Below the pieces are notes generated by a model. The model ran no database searches, was not told the DNA's origin, and saw only the letters and a program-made list of their open reading frames with translations. Positions 16,720 through 26,170 of a DNA stretch of 64,000 nucleotides are shown here, one piece after another (position 1 is the stretch's first letter; the number at the start of each line of letters is the position of its first letter). The stretch lies in the NCBI GenBank assembly GCA_002480085.1, contig DKPJ01000012.1, positions 124,001-188,000 on the forward strand. The letters are read 5' to 3'. A program made the position numbers and the translations under genes. The DNA is from Enterobacteriaceae bacterium UBA7338. Lineage in GTDB: Bacteria > Pseudomonadota > Gammaproteobacteria > Enterobacterales > Enterobacteriaceae.

Positions 16720-17718
16720 GTGTTAAAAAAATGTCTGCCGCTGCTGCTGCTCGTGGCCGCCCCCGTTTTTGCCGCCCCGACTGCTGATAAACCCGTTCTC
16801 ACCGTCTACACCTACGACTCCTTCGCTGCCGACTGGGGGCCAGGACCCGCGGTGAAAAAAGCCTTCGAGGCCGACTGCAACTGCGAGCTGAAGATGGTGG
16901 CGCTGGAGGATGGCGTCTCGCTGCTCAACCGTCTGCGCATGGAGGGCAAAAACAGCAAGGCCGACGTGGTGCTGGGCCTCGACAATAACCTGCTAGAGGC
17001 GGCGAGCAAGACCGGGCTGTTTGCCAAAAGCGGCGTGGCGGCCGACGCCGTTAACGTTCCCGGCGGCTGGAAAAACGACACCTTTGTGCCCTTCGACTAC
17101 GGCTACTTTGCCTTTGTCTATGACAAAAACAAGCTGAAGAATCCGCCGAAGAGCCTGAAGGAGCTGGTGGAGAGCGACCAGAAGTGGCGGGTGATCTATC
17201 AGGATCCGCGCACCAGTACCCCAGGACTGGGCCTGCTGCTGTGGATGCAAAAAGTCTACGGGGATAAAACGCCTGAGGCGTGGCAGAAGCTGGCGGCGAA
17301 AACCGTCACCGTCACCAAAGGCTGGAGCGAAGCCTACGGCCTGTTCCTGAAGGGCGAGAGCGATCTGGTTCTGAGCTACACCACCTCACCGGCCTATCAC
17401 CTGATCGAAGAGAAAAAGGATAACTACGCGGCGGCGGACTTCAGCGAAGGTCACTACCTGCAGGTCGAGGTCGCCGCCCGCACCGCGGCCAGCAAGCAGC
17501 CTGAGCTGGCAGAGAAGTTCCTCACGTTTATGGTCAGCCCGGCGTTCCAGAATGCCATCCCAACCGGCAACTGGATGTACCCGGTGAGCAACGTGACGCT
17601 GCCCGCGGGCTTTGACTCGCTGACGAAGCCGAAGACCACCCTGGAGTTCACCCCGCAGCAGGTCTTCTCCCAACGCGCTGAGTGGATTAACACGTGGCTT
17701 CGCGCGACCAGCCGCTAA
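16720..17718 (+). CDS. thiB: ThiB, thiamine-binding periplasmic protein
   Basis: Periplasmic receptor of the ABC importer for thiamine, TMP and TPP. It has 332 residues with signal peptide LKKCLPLLLLVAAPVFA. Signature VYTYDSFAADWGPGP, then a type-2 binding-protein fold. The start is GTG 16720, with GAGGT 6 bp upstream; a TTG at 16708 is open but poorly placed. First gene of the riboswitch-controlled thiBPQ operon, overlapping thiP by 25 bp. A few residues longer than E. coli ThiB after the signal sequence. Confidence 0.95.
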   Translation: MLKKCLPLLLLVAAPVFAAPTADKPVLTVYTYDSFAADWGPGPAVKKAFEADCNCELKMVALEDGVSLLNRLRMEGKNSKADVVLGLDNNLLEAASKTGLFAKSGVAADAVNVPGGWKNDTFVPFDYGYFAFVYDKNKLKNPPKSLKELVESDQKWRVIYQDPRTSTPGLGLLLWMQKVYGDKTPEAWQKLAAKTVTVTKGWSEAYGLFLKGESDLVLSYTTSPAYHLIEEKKDNYAAADFSEGHYLQVEVAARTAASKQPELAEKFLTFMVSPAFQNAIPTGNWMYPVSNVTLPAGFDSLTKPKTTLEFTPQQVFSQRAEWINTWLRATSR

Positions 17719-19304
17719 TTCCCGGCTGGTTGCTGCCCGGCGCTGCCGCTGCTACCCTGCTGGTGGCGGTGGCGCTGGCGGCGTTTCTTGCCCTCTGGCT
17801 CAACGCGCCGACCACCGACGTCTCGGCGCTGTGGCACGATAGCTACCTGCGCCACGTGGTGGCCTTCTCCTTTGGCCAGGCGTTTCTCTCCGCCCTGCTC
17901 TCGGTAGTGCCCGCTATCTTCCTGGCCCGCGCCCTCTACCGCCGCCGCTTTCCCGGACGGCTTATGCTGCTCCGCCTCTGCGCGATGACCCTGATCCTGC
18001 CGGTGCTGGTGGCGGTTTTTGGCATCCTCACCGTTTACGGGCGTCAGGGCTGGCTGGCTTCGGTGTGTGACTCGCTCGGCCTGCCGTGGGGATTTTCGCC
18101 CTACGGGCTGAGCGGCATCCTGCTGGCGCACATCTTTTTTAACCTGCCGATGGCAACCCGCCTGCTGCTCCAGGCCCTGGAGCAGATCCCCGGCGAGCAG
18201 CGCCAGCTTGCCGCCCAGCTGGGGATGCGCGGTTTCGCCCTCTTCCGCTTCGTCGAGTGGCCGTGGCTGCGGCGGCAGATCCCACCGGTGGCAGCGCTGA
18301 TCTTTATGCTCTGCTTCGCCAGCTTCGCCACCGTGCTGTCGCTGGGCGGCGGCCCTAAAGCCACCACCATCGAGCTGGCGATCTACCAGGCCTTGAGCTT
18401 TGACTACGATCCCGGCCGCGCCGCGCTGCTGGGGCTATTGCAGATGATCTGCTGCCTGGCGCTGGTGCTGCTTAGCCAGCGCCTGAGCAAGGCCATTCCG
18501 GTGGGCAGCAATCAGATCCAGGGCTGGCGCGATCCGCAAGATAGCTGGCGCGCCCGGCTGGGCGACAGCCTGCTGATCGGCCTGGCGCTGCTGCTGCTGC
18601 TCCCGCCCCTGCTGGCGGTGATCGTCGAGGGGATAAACGGTAACCTCCCTACGGTGCTGGCCCAGCCGGTGCTGTGGCAGGCGGTGTGGACCTCCCTGCG
18701 CATTGCCCTGCTGGCCGGGCTGCTCTGCGTGATCCTCACCATGATGCTGCTCTGGAGCAGCCGCGAGCTGCGGGTACGCGGACAGCTGCGCCGGGGCCAG
18801 GCGCTGGAACTCAGCGGGATGCTGATCCTCGCCATGCCCGGCATCGTGCTGGCAACCGGCTTCTTTCTGCTGCTCAACAACTCTGTCGGCCTGCCCACCT
18901 CTGCGGATGGGATCGTGATCTTTACCAACGCCCTGATGGCCATTCCCTACGCCCAGAAGGTGCTCGATAACCCGATGCGGGACATCACCGCCCGCTATAG
19001 CCTGCTGTGCGAGTCGTTGGGCATGCGCGGCTTTTCCCGCCTGCGGGTGGTAGAGCTGCGTGCGCTGCGGCGGCCGCTGGCCCAGGCGCTGGCCTTTGCC
19101 TGCGTGCTCTCCATCGGCGACTTCGGGGTAGTCGCGCTGTTTGGTAACGAGGAGTTCCGCACGCTACCCTTCTATCTCTACCAGCAGATTGGCGCCTACC
19201 GCAGCCAGGACGGGGCGGTGACGGCGCTGATCCTGCTGGCGCTCTGCTTTGCTCTCTTTACCGTTATTGAAAAACTTCCGGGCCGCCATGCTAAAACTCA
19301 CTGA
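17694..19304 (+). CDS. thiP: ThiP, thiamine ABC transporter permease
   Basis: Inner-membrane permease of the thiamine/TPP importer. It has 536 residues, the E. coli length, with about twelve hydrophobic segments and two copies of the permease EAA-type loop (GEQRQLAAQLGMRGF and RYSLLCESLGMRGF). The start is GTG 17694, inside the end of thiB, so translation is probably coupled. It overlaps thiQ by 17 bp. Confidence 0.96.
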   Translation: MASRDQPLIPGWLLPGAAAATLLVAVALAAFLALWLNAPTTDVSALWHDSYLRHVVAFSFGQAFLSALLSVVPAIFLARALYRRRFPGRLMLLRLCAMTLILPVLVAVFGILTVYGRQGWLASVCDSLGLPWGFSPYGLSGILLAHIFFNLPMATRLLLQALEQIPGEQRQLAAQLGMRGFALFRFVEWPWLRRQIPPVAALIFMLCFASFATVLSLGGGPKATTIELAIYQALSFDYDPGRAALLGLLQMICCLALVLLSQRLSKAIPVGSNQIQGWRDPQDSWRARLGDSLLIGLALLLLLPPLLAVIVEGINGNLPTVLAQPVLWQAVWTSLRIALLAGLLCVILTMMLLWSSRELRVRGQLRRGQALELSGMLILAMPGIVLATGFFLLLNNSVGLPTSADGIVIFTNALMAIPYAQKVLDNPMRDITARYSLLCESLGMRGFSRLRVVELRALRRPLAQALAFACVLSIGDFGVVALFGNEEFRTLPFYLYQQIGAYRSQDGAVTALILLALCFALFTVIEKLPGRHAKTH

Positions 19305-19989
19305 TGTCACCTGGCTCTACCAGCATCTGCCGATGCGCTTTACCCTCGCCGTCGAGGCGGGCGAGCAGATTGCCGTGCTGGGCCCCAGCGGCGCGGGGAA
19401 AAGCACCCTGCTCAACCTCATCGCCGGTTTTATCCAGCCGGTGAGCGGCACGATTATGATTGGCAATCAGGAGCATACCGCGACGCCGCCGTCGCGCCGT
19501 CCGGTATCGATGCTGTTTCAGGAGAACAACCTGTTCACCCACCTGACGGTGCGGCAGAACATCGGCCTCGGCCTGCATCCCGGCCTGAAGCTCAATGCCG
19601 ATCAGCAGCAGAAGCTGGCGGAGATTGCCGCCCAGATGGGGCTGGAGACCCTGCTCGACCGGCTGCCGGATCAGCTCTCCGGCGGGCAGCGGCAGCGGGT
19701 AGCGCTGGCGCGCTGTCTGGTGCGGGAGCAGCCTATTCTGTTGCTGGACGAGCCGTTTTCGGCGCTCGATCCGGCCCTGCGTCAGGAGATGCTGGCCCTG
19801 GTACAGAGCGTTTGCCAGCGGCAGAAGATAACCCTGCTGATGGTCTCCCACAGCATTGAAGATGCCGCGCGCATCGCCAGCCGGGCGCTGGTGGTAGCCG
19901 AGGGGCGCATCGCCTGGGACGGCGCAACCGACGATCTGCTCAGCGGTCGCGCCCCGGTTTCGGCGCTGTTGGGAATTGAACGTCAGTGA
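19288..19989 (+). CDS. thiQ: ThiQ, thiamine ABC transporter ATPase
   Basis: Cytoplasmic ATPase of the ThiBPQ importer. It has 233 residues. Walker A GPSGAGKST, ABC signature LSGGQRQR, Walker B LLLDEPFSALD and switch histidine in VSHS are all present. ATG 19288 (MLKLTDVTW) matches the family; a longer frame would extend into thiP. Its end overlaps the end of convergent yabI by 7 bp. Confidence 0.97.
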   Translation: MLKLTDVTWLYQHLPMRFTLAVEAGEQIAVLGPSGAGKSTLLNLIAGFIQPVSGTIMIGNQEHTATPPSRRPVSMLFQENNLFTHLTVRQNIGLGLHPGLKLNADQQQKLAEIAAQMGLETLLDRLPDQLSGGQRQRVALARCLVREQPILLLDEPFSALDPALRQEMLALVQSVCQRQKITLLMVSHSIEDAARIASRALVVAEGRIAWDGATDDLLSGRAPVSALLGIERQ

Positions 19990-20753
19990 CCGGTGACGAC
20001 CTTACCGAGAATCGTTAGATAGGCAGGCATCAGCGGATGGCGAGCTACCGCCACGCAGGCGATAACCGCCACGCCGAGCAGCAGCGGAGCCACCCACAGC
20101 AGCCGTCCGCGTGGCAGGTATTTTGACAAGCGATCGCTGCCGGACTTGCCGCTGCGCCACAGCCGCCAGCAGAGCCACGCCGCCAGCCAGAGCAGCAGCG
20201 CCGCGCCCAGCAGCAGCCATTTGAACGCCCCGCTCTGCTCATCGGCGGGAATATCGATCGCCGCCCCGGCAAGGATGCCCGGCAGAAAGTAGAACGGCGG
20301 CCAGAGCAGGCAGCCGATCACGTTGGGCAGGATAAATTTGCTGACGGGGAGATCGAGCATCCCGGCAACCATCGGCACCAGCGGGCGGGTTGGCCCGACA
20401 AAGCGCCCAACCAGAATGGTAAACATGCTGTGCTGATGTAGGGCATGCTCGGTCTTATCGAGCAGCGCCTTGTTCTTTTTCATAAACGACCAGCGGTGCA
20501 GCGGCTTCTTAAAGCGCCAGCCGAGCCAGAAGGAGATCCAGTCTCCCAGCAGACAGCCGACGATCCCCGCCAGCCAGGCATACCAGAAGTTCACCTCGCC
20601 GCTGCCGATTAGCGCCCCGAGTCCGGCCATCATCACCGTGCCTGGCAGGATCAGTCCCACCAGCGCCAGCGACTCCAGAAAAGCCACAAGGGCGATCGCA
20701 ATGAGCGTATAGGTCGCTGATTGCGTAATAAAATGTTCCAGAAATGCCTGCAT
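19983..20753 (-). CDS. yabI: YabI, DedA-family membrane protein
   Basis: Inner-membrane protein of the DedA family, whose members support envelope proton motive force and lipid translocation. It has 256 residues with about five to six hydrophobic segments. DedA signatures are FLESLALVGLILPGTVM near the N-terminus and GRFVGPTRPLVPMVAGM in the middle. It is convergent with thiQ. The exact substrate is unknown. Confidence 0.92.
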   Translation of the reverse strand: MQAFLEHFITQSATYTLIAIALVAFLESLALVGLILPGTVMMAGLGALIGSGEVNFWYAWLAGIVGCLLGDWISFWLGWRFKKPLHRWSFMKKNKALLDKTEHALHQHSMFTILVGRFVGPTRPLVPMVAGMLDLPVSKFILPNVIGCLLWPPFYFLPGILAGAAIDIPADEQSGAFKWLLLGAALLLWLAAWLCWRLWRSGKSGSDRLSKYLPRGRLLWVAPLLLGVAVIACVAVARHPLMPAYLTILGKVVTGH

Positions 20754-20878
20754 ACGCGGTCCGTTTTAGTGACGAAGCAGGGATTCTCCAGAGCGGAAAG
20801 CGCCTCGTCAAGCCAACAATTGTCTGATTAGCTTACTGTCTGTATCAGACCTCGTCGGCGGCATTTCGTTTCTTTACG

Positions 20879-21724
20879 TTATTCACACCCGGCGCGGAAC
20901 TCGCTCGGGCTGGCTCCGGTGCACTTTTTAAACACGCGGGAGAAGTAGAGCTGATCCTCAAAGCCGACGTTGCGCCCGACGCTGGCGATGGGCATCCGCG
21001 TGGTGCTGAGCAGCAGCTTGGCCTGGCTGATGCGCTGATCCTCCCGCCAGCTGAGTACGCTGACCCCCAGCTGCTGGCGGAAGAGGTGCGATAGCCGCGA
21101 CGGCGACAGGCAGACGTGCTGCGCCACACCGGCAATATCAAAGTGGTTATCCGCCAGGTGATCGCTGATGTACTGGCAGGCGTCGCGCACCCGGTTATCC
21201 AGCGGCGGATGCAGCGATTCGTTAATGGCGTCCATACGTCGCAGCAGCACCTGCTCCAGCAGGTTGATCGCCAGCAGCTCGCCATAGCGCCCGCCGCTCT
21301 GCCCGGCGTTGATGATCTGCGCAAACAGCTCGCTAAAGCGTGCCTGGTGCACCTCGTCAGGACGGAAATAGCCGGTCTGACCAAAAATGGTCGGCCAGGC
21401 CAGCCACTCATGCCAGTAGGCGCGCGGGCGGAAGTAGACCCACTGGTGATACCACTCTCGCGCCTCGGGGTGGCGTCCATAGTGGTGGATCTCGCCGGGG
21501 GGAAAGAGCAGGATATCGCCGGGGCGGCAGACAAACTGCCGACCATTGTTATTGATTACCCCCTCCCCGCGCACCGTCAGGTTGAGGATGTAGCCCTTCA
21601 TCCCCAGCGGGCGATCGACAAAGAAGTCCAGGTAGCCGTCGGCCTCAATGGGCGTCAGCCCGGCCACGAGATGGGCATTAAACGAGTAGCCAGGCAGCAG
21701 AGGATCGGTTTGTAATTCAGCCAT
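20879..21724 (-). CDS. araC: AraC, arabinose operon regulator
   Basis: Arabinose-responsive activator and repressor of araBAD and of itself. It has 281 residues. The N-terminal cupin binds arabinose and dimerises (GEIHHYGRHPEAREWYHQW); the C-terminal AraC HTH domain has the family motif GFEDQLYFSRVFKKCTGASP. It ends at RAGCE, about eleven residues short of the E. coli K-12 protein. ATG 21724 matches MAE of E. coli. Divergent from araBAD. Confidence 0.97.
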   Translation of the reverse strand: MAELQTDPLLPGYSFNAHLVAGLTPIEADGYLDFFVDRPLGMKGYILNLTVRGEGVINNNGRQFVCRPGDILLFPPGEIHHYGRHPEAREWYHQWVYFRPRAYWHEWLAWPTIFGQTGYFRPDEVHQARFSELFAQIINAGQSGGRYGELLAINLLEQVLLRRMDAINESLHPPLDNRVRDACQYISDHLADNHFDIAGVAQHVCLSPSRLSHLFRQQLGVSVLSWREDQRISQAKLLLSTTRMPIASVGRNVGFEDQLYFSRVFKKCTGASPSEFRAGCE

Positions 21725-21753
21725 AAACAGCGCGCTCCAGGTAGTGGTCAAGG

Positions 21754-21770
21754 AAACCATTTGTCCATAT
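21754..21770 (+). promoter_or_regulatory. araO2-like distal AraC half-site
   Basis: AAACCATTTGTCCATAT closely resembles E. coli araO2. Its centre is about 210 bp from the centre of araI1, the spacing that supports the repression loop in E. coli. It lies in the araC leader. Confidence 0.75.
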
Positions 21771-21934
21771 TGGGTTTTATTTCACCACGCGGCTGCCTTA
21801 TAGAACCTGATACAAAAACCGCAGCGTGACAACCCCGCCAGATAAAAGCACTTTCCCCGTTTTGCCTAATCTACACCGATAAAAAGGGGTAACAAAAGTG
21901 TCTATAAACCCGGCAGAAATGTCCACATTGAATA

Positions 21935-22027
21935 TTTGCAGTGAATCACACTTTCTGCTGACACAGCATTTTTATCCATAAGATTAGCGGATCCTGCCTG
22001 ACGCTTTTTAGCCCCTGTCTCTAATGT
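21935..22027 (+). promoter_or_regulatory. araBAD promoter: CRP site, araI1, araI2, -35/-10
   Basis: CRP site TTTGC-N6-TCACA (21935-21950); araI1 CAGCATTTTTATCCATA (21964-21980); araI2 TAGCGGATCCTGCCTGA (21985-22001) overlapping the -35 CTGACG (21998-22003); 18-bp spacer; -10 TAATGT (22022-22027). Order and spacing match E. coli pBAD. Activation by AraC-arabinose plus cAMP-CRP is expected. Confidence 0.9.
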
Positions 22028-22061
22028 TTCTCCATACGGTTATTTTGGATGGAGTAAGACG

Positions 22062-23756
22062 ATGGCAATTGCAATTGGCCTCGATTTTGGCAGCGATTCC
22101 GTACGCGCACTGGCAGTAGACTGCGAGCACGGCACAGAGATCGCCGCCAGCGTGGAGTGGTATCCGCGCTGGCAGGAGGGGCGTTATTGCGACGCTCCGC
22201 GCAACCAGTTTCGCCATCACCCGCGCGACTATATCGAGTCGATGGAGGCGGCAATCAAAAGCGTGCTGGCCGAGCTGAGCGCCGAACAGCGCGAGCAGGT
22301 AAGCGGTATCGGCGTGGACAGCACCGGCTCGACGCCGGCCCCCATTGACGCCGAGGGGCGCGTGCTGGCGCTGCGCCCGGAGTTTGCCGACAACCCCAAC
22401 GCCATGTTCGTGCTGTGGAAAGATCACACTGCGGTAGAGGAGGCCGAGGCCATCACCCGCCTGTGTCACCAGCCGGGCAAAACCGACTACTCGCGCTACA
22501 TCGGCGGGATCTACTCCAGCGAGTGGTTCTGGGCCAAGATCCTGCACGTCACCCGCCAGGATGCCGCCGTCGCTCAGGCCGCCACCTCGTGGATCGAGCT
22601 GTGCGATTGGGTTCCCGCCCTGCTCTCCAACACCGTTCGCCCGCAGGATATCCGCCGCGGGCGTTGCAGCGCTGGACATAAATCCCTCTGGCACGAAAGC
22701 TGGGGCGGTCTGCCTCCGGCCAGCTTCTTTGACGAGCTGGATCCCATCATCAACAAGCATCTGGCCTGGCCGATGTTTACCGAGACGTATACCGCCGATC
22801 TGCCGGTGGGCAACCTGAGTCCGGAGTGGGCGCAGCGTCTGGGCCTGTCGGAGAAGGTGGTGATTGCCGGGGGCGCGTTCGACTGCCATATGGGCGCGGT
22901 AGGTGCGGGGGCACAGCCGAACACGCTGGTGAAAGTGATCGGCACCTCCACCTGCGACATCCTGATTGCCGACAAGCCCAGCGTCGGCGAGCGCGCGGTG
23001 AAAGGCATCTGCGGCCAGGTTGACGGCAGCGTGGTGCCGGACTTTATCGGCCTTGAGGCCGGGCAGTCGGCCTTCGGCGATATCTACGCCTGGTTTGGCC
23101 GCATCCTCGGCTGGCCGCTTGAGCAGCTCGCCCTCCAGCATCCCGAGCTGAAAACCCAGATTCAGGCGAGCCAGAAGCAGCTGCTGCCCGCCCTGACTCA
23201 GGCCTGGGCGGATAACCCCTCTCTCGATCATCTCCCGGTGATCCTCGACTGGTTTAACGGTCGCCGCACCCCTAACGCTAACCAGCGTCTGAAGGGGGTG
23301 ATTACTGACCTCAACCTTGCTACCGACGCGCCGCTGCTGTTTGGCGGGCTAATTGCCGCCACCGCCTTCGGTGCGCGCGCCATTATGGAGTGCTTTACCG
23401 ACCAGGGGATCGCGGTCAACAACGTGATGGCCCTCGGCGGTATCGCCCGTAAAAACCGGGTGATCATGCAGGCCTGCTGCGACGTGCTCAACCGTCCGCT
23501 ACAGATCGTCGCCTCCGATCAGTGCTGCGCCCTGGGGGCGGCCATCTTCGCCGCCGTCGCCGCAGGGGATCACCCGGATATCCCGACCGCGCAGCGCCAT
23601 ATGGCCAGCGCCGTCGAAAACACGCTTCAGCCTGCTCCCGCTCAGGCGCAACGCTTTGAACAGCTCTATCGCCGCTACCAGCAATGGGCGGCCAGCGCCG
23701 AGCAACACTATCTCCCTTCAGCCGCGCCAGCGTCGCAGGCCGCTTTGACTCATTAA
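22062..23756 (+). CDS. araB: AraB, ribulokinase
   Basis: Phosphorylates L-ribulose to L-ribulose-5-phosphate. FGGY-family kinase of 564 residues. N-terminal phosphate motif GLDFGSDSVRALAVD; DSTGSTPAP; C-terminal ALGGIARKN. ATG 22062 is preceded by TGGAG. First gene of araBAD. Confidence 0.97.
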   Translation: MAIAIGLDFGSDSVRALAVDCEHGTEIAASVEWYPRWQEGRYCDAPRNQFRHHPRDYIESMEAAIKSVLAELSAEQREQVSGIGVDSTGSTPAPIDAEGRVLALRPEFADNPNAMFVLWKDHTAVEEAEAITRLCHQPGKTDYSRYIGGIYSSEWFWAKILHVTRQDAAVAQAATSWIELCDWVPALLSNTVRPQDIRRGRCSAGHKSLWHESWGGLPPASFFDELDPIINKHLAWPMFTETYTADLPVGNLSPEWAQRLGLSEKVVIAGGAFDCHMGAVGAGAQPNTLVKVIGTSTCDILIADKPSVGERAVKGICGQVDGSVVPDFIGLEAGQSAFGDIYAWFGRILGWPLEQLALQHPELKTQIQASQKQLLPALTQAWADNPSLDHLPVILDWFNGRRTPNANQRLKGVITDLNLATDAPLLFGGLIAATAFGARAIMECFTDQGIAVNNVMALGGIARKNRVIMQACCDVLNRPLQIVASDQCCALGAAIFAAVAAGDHPDIPTAQRHMASAVENTLQPAPAQAQRFEQLYRRYQQWAASAEQHYLPSAAPASQAALTH

Positions 23757-23766
23757 GGACACGATA

Positions 23767-25269
23767 ATGACTATTTTTGACAACTACGAAGTATGGTTTG
23801 TGATTGGCAGCCAGCACCTCTATGGCCCGGAGACCCTGCGCCAGGTGACGCAGCACGCCGAGCAGGTGGTAAACGTCCTGAACGGCGAAGCCAAACTACC
23901 CTGCAAGCTGGTACTGAAGCCGCTGGGCACCTCCCCGGATGAGATCACCGCTATCTGCCGCGACGCCAACTACGACGACAAGTGTGCGGGCCTGGTGGTG
24001 TGGCTGCACACCTTCTCGCCGGCCAAGATGTGGATCAACGGCCTGACCATCCTCAACAAGCCGCTGCTGCAGTTCCATACCCAGTTCAACGCCTCCCTGC
24101 CGTGGGACAGCATCGACATGGACTTTATGAACCTGAACCAGACCGCGCACGGCGGCCGTGAGTTCGGCTTCATTGGCGCGCGGATGCGTCAGCAGCACAG
24201 CGTGGTGACCGGTCACTGGCAGGATCGTAAAGCCCAGCAGCGCATCGGGGCGTGGATGCGCCACGCGGTCTCGAAACAGGATACCCGCCATCTGAAAGTG
24301 TGCCGCTTCGGCGATAACATGCGTGAAGTCGCGGTAACCGACGGCGATAAAGTGGCTGCGCAGATCAAGTTCGGCTTCTCAGTGAATACCTGGGCGGTGG
24401 GCGATCTGGTGCAGGTGGTTAACGACATCAGCGAAGGCGATATCAGCGCGCTGGTGGATGAGTATGAGAGCAGCTATCGCCTGACCGCTGCCGCACAGGT
24501 CAACGGCGACAAGCGCCAGAACGTGATTGACGCCGCCCGCATTGAGCTGGGGATGAAGCGCTTCCTCGAGCAGGGCGGCTTCCACGCCTTCACCACCACC
24601 TTTGAAGATCTGCACGGCCTGAAGCAGCTCCCGGGCCTCGCCGTGCAGCGCCTGATGCAGCAGGGCTACGGCTTTGCTGGCGAAGGCGACTGGAAAACCG
24701 CCGCCCTGCTTCGCATCATGAAGGTGATGGCAACCGGTCTGCAGGGCGGTACCTCCTTTATGGAGGACTACACCTACCACTTTGAGGACGGCAACGATCT
24801 GGTGCTCGGCTCCCATATGCTGGAAGTGTGTCCGACCATCGCCCTGGATGAGAAACCGATCCTCGATGTGCAGTACCTCGGCATCGGCGGCAAAGCCGAT
24901 CCGGCCCGTCTGATCTTCTCTACCAAAACCGGCCCGGCGATCAACGCCAGCCTGATCGATCTGGGGGATCGTTTCCGCCTGCTGGTGAACTGCGTTGATT
25001 CCGTCGAGGCCCCGCACCAGCTGCCGAAGCTGCCAGTCGCCAACGCGCTGTGGAAAGCCCAGCCGGATCTGGCTACCGCCTCCGAGGCGTGGATCGTTGC
25101 CGGGGGCGCGCACCACACCGTCTTCAGCCACGCGCTGGATCTCAGCGATATGCGCCAGTTCGCCGAGCTGCACGACATTGAGCTGGCGGTGATCGATAAC
25201 GACACCCGCCTGCCAGCGTTCAAAGATGCCCTGCGCTGGAACGAAGTCTATTACGGGTCAAAACGTTAA
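23767..25269 (+). CDS. araA: AraA, L-arabinose isomerase
   Basis: Converts L-arabinose to L-ribulose in the cytoplasm, Mn-dependent. It has 500 residues, the E. coli length. It begins FDNYEVWFVIGSQHLYG, with EDYTYHFEDGNDLVLGSHML holding a metal-ligand region. It starts 10 bp after araB. A REP unit separates it from araD. Confidence 0.97.
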   Translation: MTIFDNYEVWFVIGSQHLYGPETLRQVTQHAEQVVNVLNGEAKLPCKLVLKPLGTSPDEITAICRDANYDDKCAGLVVWLHTFSPAKMWINGLTILNKPLLQFHTQFNASLPWDSIDMDFMNLNQTAHGGREFGFIGARMRQQHSVVTGHWQDRKAQQRIGAWMRHAVSKQDTRHLKVCRFGDNMREVAVTDGDKVAAQIKFGFSVNTWAVGDLVQVVNDISEGDISALVDEYESSYRLTAAAQVNGDKRQNVIDAARIELGMKRFLEQGGFHAFTTTFEDLHGLKQLPGLAVQRLMQQGYGFAGEGDWKTAALLRIMKVMATGLQGGTSFMEDYTYHFEDGNDLVLGSHMLEVCPTIALDEKPILDVQYLGIGGKADPARLIFSTKTGPAINASLIDLGDRFRLLVNCVDSVEAPHQLPKLPVANALWKAQPDLATASEAWIVAGGAHHTVFSHALDLSDMRQFAELHDIELAVIDNDTRLPAFKDALRWNEVYYGSKR

Positions 25270-25278
25270 GTCCGTAAT

Positions 25279-25309
25279 GCCCGGTGGCGCTGCGCTTACC
25301 GGGCCTACG
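25279..25309. repeat. REP unit between araA and araD
   Basis: GCCCGGTGGCGCTGCGCTTA followed by CCGGGCCTAC, a single REP stem-loop inside the operon. An intercistronic REP can stabilise the upstream mRNA and so set araBA above araD. Confidence 0.88.
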
Positions 25310-25320
25310 TGGAGATAACT

Positions 25321-26016
25321 ATGCTTGAAGATCTCAAACGCCAGGTACTGGAAGCCAACCTGGCGCTACCGAAACATAATCTTGTCACCCTCACCTGGGG
25401 CAACGTTAGCGCCGTCGATCGCGAGCGCGGTCTGTTTGTCATCAAGCCCTCGGGCGTGGACTACGGCGTAATGACCGCAGAAGATATGGTGGTGGTGAGC
25501 ATTGAAACCGGTGAGGTGGTCGAAGGGACGAAAAAATCCTCCTCCGATACTCCGACCCACCGCCTGCTCTACCAGGCCTTCCCGACCATTGGCGGCATTG
25601 TGCATACCCACTCGCGCCACGCCACTATCTGGGCGCAGGCGGGCCAGTCTATTCCGGCCACCGGCACTACCCACGCCGACTACTTCTATGGCCCTATTCC
25701 CTGCACCCGCAAGATGACCGATGCGGAGATTAACGGCGAGTATGAGTGGGAGACCGGAGAGGTGATCGTCGAGACCTTTAAAACTCAGGGGATCGACGCT
25801 GCCCAAATGCCCGGCGTACTGGTGCACTCCCACGGTCCTTTTGCCTGGGGCAAGAACGCCGACGACGCGGTGCATAACGCCATCGTGCTGGAGGAGGTCG
25901 CCTATATGGGCATCTTCTGCCGCCAGCTCACTCCGGATCTGCCAGCCATGCAGCAGACGCTGCTGGATAAACACTACCTGCGCAAGCACGGGGCGAAAGC
26001 CTATTACGGCCAGTAG
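25321..26016 (+). CDS. araD: AraD, L-ribulose-5-phosphate 4-epimerase
   Basis: Zn-dependent class II aldolase-type epimerase that makes D-xylulose-5-phosphate. It has 231 residues. Zn-binding histidines are in IVHTHSRHATIWAQ; other motifs include SDTPTHRLLY and GVLVHSHGPFAWG. ATG 25321 is preceded by TGGAGA and matches MLEDLKRQV of E. coli. Last gene of araBAD, followed by a REP pair. Confidence 0.97.
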   Translation: MLEDLKRQVLEANLALPKHNLVTLTWGNVSAVDRERGLFVIKPSGVDYGVMTAEDMVVVSIETGEVVEGTKKSSSDTPTHRLLYQAFPTIGGIVHTHSRHATIWAQAGQSIPATGTTHADYFYGPIPCTRKMTDAEINGEYEWETGEVIVETFKTQGIDAAQMPGVLVHSHGPFAWGKNADDAVHNAIVLEEVAYMGIFCRQLTPDLPAMQQTLLDKHYLRKHGAKAYYGQ

Positions 26017-26021
26017 CTTTT

Positions 26022-26093
26022 GCCCGGTGGCGCTGCGCTTACCGGGCCTACCAAACCGTAGGCCGGGTCAGGCGAAGCCGCCACCCGGCGCAT
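26022..26093. repeat. REP pair (BIME) after araD
   Basis: GCCCGGTGGCGCTGCGCTTA...CCTACC (about 26022-26051) faces GTAGGCCGGGTCAGGCGAAG...CGGC (26058-26090). It forms the 3' boundary of araBAD, just before the polB operator. Confidence 0.88.
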
Positions 26094-26097
26094 ACCC

Positions 26098-26113
26098 CTG
26101 TATAAAAACCCAG
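26098..26113 (+). promoter_or_regulatory. LexA box of polB
   Basis: CTGTATAAAAACCCAG fits the CTG-N10-CAG SOS operator and resembles the E. coli polB (dinA) box. It lies 57 bp upstream of the polB start, so DNA-damage induction is expected. Confidence 0.85.
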
Positions 26114-26170
26114 CTAAACTACTGAAGCCAGGCTATAATAACGCCTGGTTTTATTTTATGAGAAGACGGC

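Noticed and set aside
20879..20889. AraC as truncated pseudogene because it ends eleven residues early
   Set aside because: The full HTH domain is intact and other enteric AraC proteins end at about this point, so it is normal variation.
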